A stretch of DNA of 55,782 bases from positions 1-55,782 of the forward strand of contig JADLGE010000106.1 in NCBI GenBank assembly GCA_020849475.1. Direction: 5' to 3'. Positions 42,342 to 49,424 of this stretch are shown here, in pieces (positions within the stretch are counted from its first letter, which is position 1; every line of letters starts with the position of its first letter). A program made the translations under genes and the position numbers. The notes beneath the pieces were generated by a model. That model saw nothing but the letters and a program-made list of their open reading frames with translations. It made no database searches and was not told the DNA's origin. The stretch comes from Gammaproteobacteria bacterium. GTDB lineage: Bacteria > Pseudomonadota > Gammaproteobacteria > Ga0077536.

Positions 42342-43349
42342 TCAATCGACACTGGCGACAAACACCGCGCGTTGCGGCGCGGGATAGCCTTCGATGGTGC
42401 GCGTACTGTCTTCGACGGCAAGAAAGTCCTGCAAGGAGTGATAAGGCATCCACGGCGTGCTGCGTTGCTCGGCAACCGTGGTGGGTGTGAGGTCGACCAT
42501 GCGCGCCCGTCGAAAGCCCGTCTCCGCCAGCCACTGCTCGACCGTCGCCGGCGCCGGCACGGCCCACACGTTGCGCATGGCGGCGTAGCGCGCCGCCGGC
42601 ACCAGCAGCTCGGTGCTGCCGTCGGCGATGACCAGCGTCTCGAGCAGCAGTTCGCCACCCGCGCGCAGCGCACAGTGCAGCTCGCGCAGGTGGACAAGGT
42701 GATCGCGACGGTGGTATAGCACGCCCATCGAAAACACCGTGTCGAAACACCGCAGGCGCTCGTCGAGCGCGGCACTCGCGAGCGGCAGCATGTGCACACG
42801 CTCGCAAGCGAGATAACGGGCGACGGCCGCGAACTGTGTGCACGCCGCCAGCGCCGGATCGATACCGAGAGCCAGCGCCGCACCGGCTTCGGCCATGCGC
42901 CACAGGTAATAACCATTGCCGCAACCGACGTCGAGCACGCGGCGCCCCTCGAGCGACGCGAGATGGGGCAGCACGCGCGCCCATTTCCAGTCGCTGCGCC
43001 ACTCACTGTCGATGCGAATGCCAAACACTTCGAACGGTCCTTTGCGCCACGGCGCCAAGGCCATCAATGCAGCATACAGGGCGGCGCGCCGCGCATCATC
43101 GCAGGGACCGGCCGCGCGCGGGCAGGCGCCGTAATCACGCGCCTCGACCGCCAACACGGGCAAGGCCGCCAGCGCGGCCTGCCATTCGGCCATGCGGCCG
43201 TCACCAGCCAGCGTGCTTCGCGCATGGCGCAGCGCGTCGACCAGCCACGCCTGGGCGCTGGCCGGCAGTTCGGCAAAGGCGGTGGTCAGCGCATGCGTGC
43301 TGCGATCAAGAAATGCGCTCAGCGCGGCTTCTTCGTGGTTCAAGCCCAT
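42342..43349 (-). CDS. cmoB: tRNA U34 carboxymethyltransferase CmoB
   Basis: 335 residues, close to the usual 320-330. CmoB transfers a carboxymethyl group from carboxy-S-adenosylmethionine to 5-hydroxyuridine-34, forming cmo5U in tRNAs that read four-codon boxes. Family features: KGPFEVFGIRIDSEWRSDWK, the nucleotide-binding LDVGCGNGYYLWRM (139-152), FDTVFSMGVLYHRRDHLVHL, ELLLETLVI and a C-terminal TPWMPYHSLQDFL. ATG 43349 begins MGLNHEEAALSAFL. CmoA, which makes the cofactor and is often adjacent, is not in the window. It is divergent from trhO, whose product makes the ho5U34 substrate, with 100 bases between starts. Confidence 0.96.
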   Translation of the reverse strand: MGLNHEEAALSAFLDRSTHALTTAFAELPASAQAWLVDALRHARSTLAGDGRMAEWQAALAALPVLAVEARDYGACPRAAGPCDDARRAALYAALMALAPWRKGPFEVFGIRIDSEWRSDWKWARVLPHLASLEGRRVLDVGCGNGYYLWRMAEAGAALALGIDPALAACTQFAAVARYLACERVHMLPLASAALDERLRCFDTVFSMGVLYHRRDHLVHLRELHCALRAGGELLLETLVIADGSTELLVPAARYAAMRNVWAVPAPATVEQWLAETGFRRARMVDLTPTTVAEQRSTPWMPYHSLQDFLAVEDSTRTIEGYPAPQRAVFVASVD

Positions 43350-43449
43350 GGCGCGATCATGCGATGATCGCCCGCGCTTGCCCAGCGTGGCAGGCGTGAT
43401 CTGCGCTGTTCCGCGGCGCCCCATGCGCCCTTCGTTTCGGTAACCACTC

Positions 43450-44421
43450 ATGACCGCCAGCCTGTCTCCCCACACCGCGCCTGTGATGGTCGCGTCGTTC
43501 TACAAGTTCGTGACGCTTGCGCAGCCGCGCGCGGTGGGCGCGCTGCTGGGCGAACGCGCCCGCGCGCTGGGCTTGCTCGGCACCTTGCTGCTGGCCGAGG
43601 AAGGTTTGAATGCCAGCATTGCCGGCACGCCGGCCGCGGTGCGCGAATTTCTGGATTTCCTGCGCGCCGATGCCCGCTTCGCGAACCTGCGCGATGTGCG
43701 CGAGTCGAGCCACGACGCGGCGCCGTTTCGACGATTGAAGATCAAATACAAACGCGAAATCGTCACCATGGGCGTGCCCGGCATCGCGCCCGCCGAGCGC
43801 ACCGGCAGCCATGTCACGCCGAGCGCCTGGAACGAGTTGTTGCAGGACCCCGAGGTGCTGCTGGTCGACACGCGCAACAGCTATGAAGTGCGCGTCGGCA
43901 CCTTCGAAGGCGCGCTCGACCTCGGCATGGACAGCTTCCGCCAGTTTCCAGCCCTCATCGATGCCGAACTCGAACGCAGCGGCGCGACCCGCGTGGCGAT
44001 GTTCTGCACCGGCGGCATCCGCTGCGAAAAGGCCAGCGCCTATCTGCTCGAACGCGGTGTCGAAGCGGTCTACCAGCTCGAAGGCGGCATTCTGAATTAC
44101 CTTGAGCATACGCCGCGCGAGGCGTCGCGCTGGCAGGGTGATTGTTTCGTATTCGATGAACGGGTGGCGCTGGACGCCGCCTTGAGCCCCGGTGAATTCA
44201 CGCTGTGCTTTGCGTGTCGACGGCCACTCGGTGTCGAGGACCGCGCCTCACCGCTGTATCGCGAAGCCGAATGCTGCCCGCATTGTCACGATGAGTTGAG
44301 TCAAGAGAAGCGTCGCGGCTTCGCGGAAAGACGTCGCCAGGTCGCGCTGGCCGAGGCACGCCACGAGCGCCATGTCGGCGCGGTGATGCCGGTGCGCGAC
44401 AAATCAGATATGGGGCCCTGA
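43450..44421 (+). CDS. trhO: tRNA uridine-34 hydroxylase TrhO (YceA)
   Basis: 323 residues. TrhO converts U34 to 5-hydroxyuridine using oxygen, the first step towards cmo5U. An N-terminal acylphosphatase-like domain (LLAEEGLNASIAGT, RRLKIKYKREIVTMG) precedes a rhodanese domain (VLLVDTRNSYEVRVGTFEGA) with catalytic Cys186 in MFCTGGIRCEK. The C-terminus holds CFAC...CCPHC (Cys253, 256, 276, 279), probably a zinc-binding knuckle as in many YceA proteins. ATG 43450 fits the family start. It is divergent from cmoB, placing two sequential steps of one modification pathway on a shared promoter region. Confidence 0.95.
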   Translation: MTASLSPHTAPVMVASFYKFVTLAQPRAVGALLGERARALGLLGTLLLAEEGLNASIAGTPAAVREFLDFLRADARFANLRDVRESSHDAAPFRRLKIKYKREIVTMGVPGIAPAERTGSHVTPSAWNELLQDPEVLLVDTRNSYEVRVGTFEGALDLGMDSFRQFPALIDAELERSGATRVAMFCTGGIRCEKASAYLLERGVEAVYQLEGGILNYLEHTPREASRWQGDCFVFDERVALDAALSPGEFTLCFACRRPLGVEDRASPLYREAECCPHCHDELSQEKRRGFAERRRQVALAEARHERHVGAVMPVRDKSDMGP

Positions 44422-44429
44422 ATGTCAGA

Positions 44430-44479
44430 CTGAAGTCTGACCCACAGAAGAGCACAGCTCCTTGGGGGTCAGACTTCAG
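44430..44479. repeat. Perfect 14-bp inverted repeat between convergent genes
   Basis: CTGAAGTCTGACCC (44430-44443) and GGGTCAGACTTCAG (44466-44479) are perfect inverted copies around a 22-base spacer. The left arm is also part of an internal palindrome, GTCAGACT-GA-AGTCTGAC (44424-44441). The element sits between the trhO stop (44421) and the stop of the hypothetical gene (44525). There is no T run, so it is not a typical terminator; similar GGGTCAGAC-type repeats recur in other gammaproteobacterial intergenic regions as far as I recall. Confidence 0.8.
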
Positions 44480-44524
44480 GCATGCACACGAACCTGCACC
44501 CCGATGCGTCGTTCGTTTGCTTGT

Positions 44525-45139
44525 TCAGAAGCCGCTGATGTAATGCTCCACCAGTTCCGCGATGGCCTGCTCGCTCATGCGCGGCGGACCGTCGGCGAAC
44601 CATAACGCCGACTGCGCCAGCATGAGGCGCGCGATGCGTGCGCCATCGAACATGCGCTCTTCGTCCAGGCAGTCTTCGGTAAAGCGGGTGACCAGAGCCA
44701 GCGCTGCGCCGAGCACCGCCTCCTTGTCGGTCGCACGGGTCGCCGCCGCGGCCGCGAGCGGCGTCTCGATGGCTAGGCGCGGCAGCGTGCGCGCGACGAA
44801 ATCGAGCAAGGTCTCTGCCGCCGCCGGCATGGCCACACCCTGACCCTGCGCCCAGGCGCGCAAACGCAGGCCACTGGTCACGTGCGCGCCATCCGTCGCG
44901 AGATCTGACACCAGACAGTCATGCAACTGCCGCGCTTCGCTTGCCATGCCCAGCGACTCGACGTGCTCTTGCCAGCGCTCGGGCGCGACGCCTACCAGCA
45001 GCGCCACGGCGACCGGCGCCAGCGGCCACTGCTCTGCACCGACCCAGCGCTCATAGAGCAAAGCCCCGGCGGTATCGGCGACATCGACATGAAGGCCGGT
45101 GCGCAACCGCGCGACCAGCGTAGCGACTTGTGCGGTCAT
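44525..45139 (-). CDS. Hypothetical protein in kinase-dehydrogenase operon
   Basis: 204 residues that I do not recognise. The composition is Ala- and Leu-rich and predicted largely helical, with no signal peptide or membrane segment. The N-terminus reads MTAQVATLVARLRTGLHVDV; a middle part (ETLLDFVARTLPRLAIETPL) and the end (RMSEQAIAELVEHYISGF) look like amphipathic helices. It starts two bases after the stop of the PQQ-type dehydrogenase gene, so it is almost certainly cotranscribed with it and with the kinase upstream. The tight spacing supports it being real. Role unknown. Confidence 0.72.
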   Translation of the reverse strand: MTAQVATLVARLRTGLHVDVADTAGALLYERWVGAEQWPLAPVAVALLVGVAPERWQEHVESLGMASEARQLHDCLVSDLATDGAHVTSGLRLRAWAQGQGVAMPAAAETLLDFVARTLPRLAIETPLAAAAATRATDKEAVLGAALALVTRFTEDCLDEERMFDGARIARLMLAQSALWFADGPPRMSEQAIAELVEHYISGF

Positions 45140-45141
45140 GG

Positions 45142-46248
45142 TCAGGGGGCTTGATAGGTCACGCGGTAAACGACGCCCGCCTGGTCATCCGAGATCAGGA
45201 GCGAGCCGTCGTCCAGCATCGCGAATGCGACCGGGCGACCCCAGCTTTCCTCGCCCTCGAGCCAGCCGCTGATGAAGGGTTCATAGCCCGCCAGCGAGCC
45301 ATCTTGCTTGAACGTGGCGCGCATCACGCGGTAGCCCGCCTTGCGCGAGCGATTCCACGAGCCGTGCTCGGCGACCAGCAAAGCATTGTGATAGTCGGGC
45401 GGGAACATTGTGCCGCGATAGAACATGAGGCCCGTCGGCGCGACGTGGGCGCCGAGCTTGATGGCCGGCGGTGTGAATTCATCGAGCGTGTGGCCGGCGC
45501 CGAACTCGGGGTCGAGTATTTCACCGCCGTGCACGTAGGGATAGCCGAAGTGCTGGCCGGCGCGGGTGACATGATTGATTTCGTCGGGCGGTGCATCATC
45601 ACCCAGCATGTCGCGTCCATGCTCGGCGAACCACATCTCGCCGGTGCGTGGATGCCAGTCGAACGCCACCGAGTTGCGCACGCCGCGCGCATAGGCCGAG
45701 ACCTCGCCGGTGTAGGTGGTGATGCGCAGTATCGACGCGTAGGGAAACTTCGGCGCGCAGATGTTGCACGGTGCGCCTACCGGCACGTAGAGCGCGCCGT
45801 CAGGGCCAAAGGCAATGAATTTCCAACCGTGGTGGGTATCCTTGGGCAACCCGCCGACCACCTGCTCGGGCGTCGGCGGCATGGGCAGGTGCGCCTCGAT
45901 GTTCGGAAAGCGCAGCACCCGGTCGACCGCCGCGACATAGAGTGCGCCGTCGCGAAAGGCAACACCCGACGGCATGGACAGATATTCCGCGATGAGACCG
46001 ATGCGTTCCGCCACGCGATCATGGTTGGCATCGATGGCAGCGTAGACCCGGCCTGCTTCACGCGTACCAATGAACAGCGTGCCCTCGCTGCCGAGCGCCA
46101 TCTGGCGCGCGTCGGGCACTTGCTCGGCGTACAGACTCACCTTGAAACCGGGCGGCAGATGCAGACGCCCGAGATCCAGCGCGACGGCGGCACTGGCGAC
46201 GCCCCACAAGCACAGGCAGCCGACAATCGAGACCAGCGCCCGCGACAT
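45142..46248 (-). CDS. PQQ-dependent sugar dehydrogenase family protein (GSDH/sorbosone dehydrogenase-like)
   Basis: 368 residues. The signal peptide MSRALVSIVGCLCLWGVASA directs it to the periplasm. The mature part is a six-bladed propeller of the soluble glucose/sorbosone dehydrogenase type: the LPPGFKVSLYAEQVPDARQM opening, GTLFIGTREAGRVYA, GWKFIAFGPDGALYVPVGAP, MWFAEHGRDMLGDDAPPDEI with HFGYPYVHGG, and LLVAEHGSWNRSRKAGY. CNIC near residue 163 may form a disulfide. These enzymes oxidise sugars with PQQ, although many relatives have unknown substrates. It starts four bases after the stop of a protein kinase gene, an unusual operon partner. Confidence 0.9.
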   Translation of the reverse strand: MSRALVSIVGCLCLWGVASAAVALDLGRLHLPPGFKVSLYAEQVPDARQMALGSEGTLFIGTREAGRVYAAIDANHDRVAERIGLIAEYLSMPSGVAFRDGALYVAAVDRVLRFPNIEAHLPMPPTPEQVVGGLPKDTHHGWKFIAFGPDGALYVPVGAPCNICAPKFPYASILRITTYTGEVSAYARGVRNSVAFDWHPRTGEMWFAEHGRDMLGDDAPPDEINHVTRAGQHFGYPYVHGGEILDPEFGAGHTLDEFTPPAIKLGAHVAPTGLMFYRGTMFPPDYHNALLVAEHGSWNRSRKAGYRVMRATFKQDGSLAGYEPFISGWLEGEESWGRPVAFAMLDDGSLLISDDQAGVVYRVTYQAP

Positions 46249-46252
46249 CGCG

Positions 46253-47548
46253 TCAGATTTCCTGCGACATCTTCTCGGTGGTGACCGACAGGCGATGGAT
46301 GAGCGTGCGCAGAAACACCTTCAGAAAGCGCACCTGGCAGTTGAGCGAAACCTGCGTGATGACCGTGGAATTGACCTTCAAGAGCGAGGTCGCGCCTTTA
46401 GCGACGATGGTGGCGGTACGCTTGGTCTTGGCCAGGTAACCCATTTCGCCGAAGCAGTCGCCGGCCAACAGCACACGCAGTTCCTTGCCGCCCTTCTCCA
46501 CCGCCACTTCGCCATAGACGATGATGTAGAACGAGTCGTCCAGTTCACCTTCGACGATGATCTGATCGCCGTCGCGATAATCCTGCCACTTGCCGGCGCG
46601 CACGATTTCCCAGATCTCGGCATCGGGAAAGCCGTCGAAGAAATCGAGCTGCTTGACCGCCACGAACTGTTCCTGCTCGGAGATGTTCTCTTCCGGCGTC
46701 TCGAGAAGCGAATCGAAAGCGCGGCTCAAGTCCGACGCCATGTCCATGCCCATCTGGTAACGCTGCGCGCGATCCTTGGCCAGCGCCTTGTTCATGATGC
46801 GCACCAGTTCATCGGGGACATCCTGACGAAACTGCCGCACGTCGGGCGGGTCCTCGTTCAAGATGCGTTGCACGAGACGCGAAAAATTCTCGGCCAGGAA
46901 CGGATGCTTGCCGGCCAGGAGCTCGTACATGATCACGCCCAGCGAGAACAGATCCGTCTGGTTGGTGAGATAGTCCTCGGTGATCTGCTCCGGCGACATG
47001 TAGCGCGGCGAGCCGACCAGCCCCATGGGCATGGTCTTGGTTGAATCCATCTTCGACAGATGGGCGATGCTGAAGTCGCCAATCTTCACATCACCAGTGG
47101 TGGTGACGAGGATATTGGTCGGCTTGATATCGCGATGGATGACGCCCTGCTTGTGAGCGTAGTCGAGTGCCTTGGCGCATTTGAAAATCATCTCCACCAC
47201 TTTCTCGATGGTGGCCAGATGATCCGGCTTGCAGTAATTCTTGAGGGTCTCGCCGCCCTCGACCAGTTCCATGATGATGTAACAGGTGTCGCCGTCGACG
47301 CCCGCGTCGTAGATACCGATGATGTTGGGATGGGTGAGGCGGCCGGCGGTGTGGGCCTCGTTGAAGAACATCTTGCGGTAGCGCTCGCCGCCTTCTTCGT
47401 CGTTCAACTGCTCGGCGTGGGCGATTTTGATGGCGACGTTGCGGTCGGCATAGGGGTCATGACCGAGATAGACCGTCCCCATGCTGCCACGGCCGATTTC
47501 GCGCATGACCTGGTACTTGCCCAAGCGTTCCGGGACTTGTCCGCTCAT
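46253..47548 (-). CDS. Ser/Thr protein kinase with C-terminal cyclic-nucleotide-binding domain (copy 1)
   Basis: 431 residues, no membrane segment. The Hanks-type kinase domain spans about 11-275: GRGSMGTVY glycine loop, Lys41 in VAIK, catalytic HRDIKPTN (138-145), and SPRYMSPEQ activation end. The metal-binding DFG motif reads DFS (158-160). A cNMP-binding domain spans about 305-400, with FGEMGYLAKTKRTATIV (366-382) keeping the Glu and Arg that bind the ribose and phosphate in CAP/PKA domains. The kinase thus looks cyclic-nucleotide-controlled, with the order reversed relative to eukaryotic PKG. It heads an operon with the PQQ-type dehydrogenase (four bases) and a hypothetical gene. It is paralogous along its whole length to the kinase at 49425-50720, and both are 431 residues. 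Confidence 0.95.
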   Translation of the reverse strand: MSGQVPERLGKYQVMREIGRGSMGTVYLGHDPYADRNVAIKIAHAEQLNDEEGGERYRKMFFNEAHTAGRLTHPNIIGIYDAGVDGDTCYIIMELVEGGETLKNYCKPDHLATIEKVVEMIFKCAKALDYAHKQGVIHRDIKPTNILVTTTGDVKIGDFSIAHLSKMDSTKTMPMGLVGSPRYMSPEQITEDYLTNQTDLFSLGVIMYELLAGKHPFLAENFSRLVQRILNEDPPDVRQFRQDVPDELVRIMNKALAKDRAQRYQMGMDMASDLSRAFDSLLETPEENISEQEQFVAVKQLDFFDGFPDAEIWEIVRAGKWQDYRDGDQIIVEGELDDSFYIIVYGEVAVEKGGKELRVLLAGDCFGEMGYLAKTKRTATIVAKGATSLLKVNSTVITQVSLNCQVRFLKVFLRTLIHRLSVTTEKMSQEI

Positions 47549-47587
47549 GTGCTGCTCTGGTCACTCGCTAGTTCAGTTCCGTTCCAT

Positions 47588-47604
47588 CGGCGGCAACGCC
47601 GCCG
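47588..47604. promoter_or_regulatory. GC-rich hairpin in kinase 1 / pgi intergenic region
   Basis: CGGCGGC-AAC-GCCGCCG is a perfect seven-base stem with a three-base loop, 40 bases upstream of the kinase 1 start. It could lie in the kinase leader transcript. The rest of the 224-base gap between the divergent kinase and pgi genes shows no further gene. Confidence 0.4.
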
Positions 47605-47772
47605 ACTCACTAGAGCTGGAAATAGTAATTCAAATCCCCAAGTGGGCATACCGGCGTTGGCTTGCATGGCTCACATGGGTGGAACGCAGTTGTCATTGTC
47701 TGGCGTCGAGGCGGCTTGCGACTCCGTCCCGGGATGCTTATCGTCAGTTTCAACAGGAACTGGATCGCAACC

Positions 47773-49380
47773 ATGCTCGAATCGACACAAGAACTCAGCG
47801 CGCGCCTGCGACGGCAGGCCGCGGCGCTCGCCACGCGTGATATCGCCAGCCTGTTCGCGGCGGAGCCCGAGCGCCTGCAACACTTCGGCAAGCGCGCCGC
47901 AGGCCTCACCCTCGACCTGTCCAAGCAGGCCTTGGATGAAACCGCGCTGACGCTGCTGGTCGAGCTCGCGACCGCCGGCGGTCTCGCCGCCGCCATCGAG
48001 GCCATGTTCCAGGGTCACATCATCAATCACACCGAGCAGCGCGCGGTGCTGCACACCGCGCTGCGCGCCGGACCCCAGGGCACCGCGCAAGTCGACGGCC
48101 AGCGCGTCGCCGGCGACGTCGAACAGGTGCTCACGCGCATGGCTGAACTGGTGGCCGCGGTTCACGACGGGCGCTGGACCGGCCATGACGGTGCGCGTAT
48201 CACCGACGTGGTCAACATCGGCATCGGCGGGTCGCATCTCGGACCGCAGCTGGCCTGCGACGCGCTGCGCTACCAGCATACCGGCCATGTGCGCGTGCAT
48301 TTTCTGGCCAATGTCGACGGCGGCGAATTCGAGCGCGTGGTGGCGCCGCTGGACCCGGCCAGCACCCTGTTCCTGGTCACGTCCAAGTCGTTCACCACGG
48401 TCGAGACACGTTTGAATGCGAAGTCGGCCCGCGCCTGGCTGGCGGCGCGCTTTCCCGATCCGGCCGCCATCGCGCGCCACTTCGTCGCGGTCAGCGCGGC
48501 GCCCGCCAGGGCGGTTGAATTCGGCATCGCGGCGGACAACGTCTATCCGCTGTGGGACTGGGTCGGCGGGCGTTATTCGCTGTGGTCGGCCGTCGGCCTG
48601 CCGATTGCCTTCGCGGTCGGCATGGCCGGCTTTCGCGACTTCCTGGCCGGCGCGCGCGCGCTCGACGAGCATTTCCGGCACGCGCCCTTCGAGGACAACC
48701 TGCCGGTGCTGCTGGCGCTGCTGGCGTTCTGGAACAGCCACTGCCTCGACGCCGAGTCCGAAGCCGTCGTGCCCTATGACGACCGCCTGCGTTACCTGCC
48801 GGACTACCTGCAGCAGCTCGAAATGGAAAGCAACGGCAAACGCGTCGACCGCGAGGGTCATGCCCTGGCCGGACATTCCGCGCCGATCACCTGGGGTGGT
48901 CTCGGCACCAATGCGCAGCACGCCTTTTTCCAGTTGCTGCACCAGGGCACACGCCGTGTGCCGGTGGATTTCATCCTCAGCCTCACGCATCCCGCTGCGC
49001 GCCGTGAACATCACGACATGCTGGTCGCCAACTGCATCGCCCAGGCCGAAGGCCTCATGCGTGGACGTCTCATCGAAAGCACCGATCCCTTGGCGCGGCA
49101 CCGTGACATTCCCGGCAATCGCGCCAGCACCCTCATCACCATGACGGCGCTCACGCCGGCCACGCTCGGCGCACTGATAGCGCTCTACGAACACAAGACC
49201 TATGTGCTGAGCGTGTTGATGAACATCAACGCGTTCGATCAATGGGGGGTGGAGCTCGGCAAGGTGCTGGCCGGCAGCATTCTCGAGGAAATCGCACAGG
49301 GCGCGGTGAGCAGCGCGCACGACCCGTCGACGCGCGCGGTGCTGGAAGCGTATTTGAAGGCCCAGGAGGATTCCGTGTAG
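47773..49380 (+). CDS. pgi: Glucose-6-phosphate isomerase
   Basis: 535 residues, normal for the long PGI type. It interconverts glucose-6-phosphate and fructose-6-phosphate. Signatures: VVNIGIGGSHLGPQLA, LFLVTSKSFTTVET, the DWVGGRYSLWSAVGLPIA signature and FDQWGVELGKVLAG near the C-terminus, with catalytic Glu and His in YLQQLEMESNGKRVD and GTNAQHAFFQ. I chose ATG 47773 (MLESTQELSARL); upstream in-frame codons give a non-family extension. It lies between two paralogous kinase genes transcribed the opposite way. Its stop TAG is part of a perfect REP-type palindrome. Confidence 0.97.
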   Translation: MLESTQELSARLRRQAAALATRDIASLFAAEPERLQHFGKRAAGLTLDLSKQALDETALTLLVELATAGGLAAAIEAMFQGHIINHTEQRAVLHTALRAGPQGTAQVDGQRVAGDVEQVLTRMAELVAAVHDGRWTGHDGARITDVVNIGIGGSHLGPQLACDALRYQHTGHVRVHFLANVDGGEFERVVAPLDPASTLFLVTSKSFTTVETRLNAKSARAWLAARFPDPAAIARHFVAVSAAPARAVEFGIAADNVYPLWDWVGGRYSLWSAVGLPIAFAVGMAGFRDFLAGARALDEHFRHAPFEDNLPVLLALLAFWNSHCLDAESEAVVPYDDRLRYLPDYLQQLEMESNGKRVDREGHALAGHSAPITWGGLGTNAQHAFFQLLHQGTRRVPVDFILSLTHPAARREHHDMLVANCIAQAEGLMRGRLIESTDPLARHRDIPGNRASTLITMTALTPATLGALIALYEHKTYVLSVLMNINAFDQWGVELGKVLAGSILEEIAQGAVSSAHDPSTRAVLEAYLKAQEDSV

Positions 49381-49409
49381 GTGCGAATGAATTCGCACCT
49401 ACACGGAAT
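49370..49409. repeat. Perfect 19-bp REP-type palindrome over the pgi stop codon
   Basis: ATTCCGTGTAGGTGCGAAT (49370-49388) and its exact inverted copy (49391-49409) flank GA, making a 40-base near-continuous palindrome. The core TAGGTGCGAATGAATTCGCA matches the 34110 and 36632 elements. The TAG at 49378-49380 is the pgi stop. It lies between convergent pgi and kinase 2 and could serve as a transcript-end hairpin for both. Confidence 0.92.
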
Positions 49410-49424
49410 GCCACTCGCCTTCCA

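Noticed and set aside
47671..49398. 575-codon minus-strand frame opposite pgi
   Set aside because: It is a shadow of pgi. The translation is Arg/His/Gln-rich and unlike any family, and the opposite strand has all PGI signatures.
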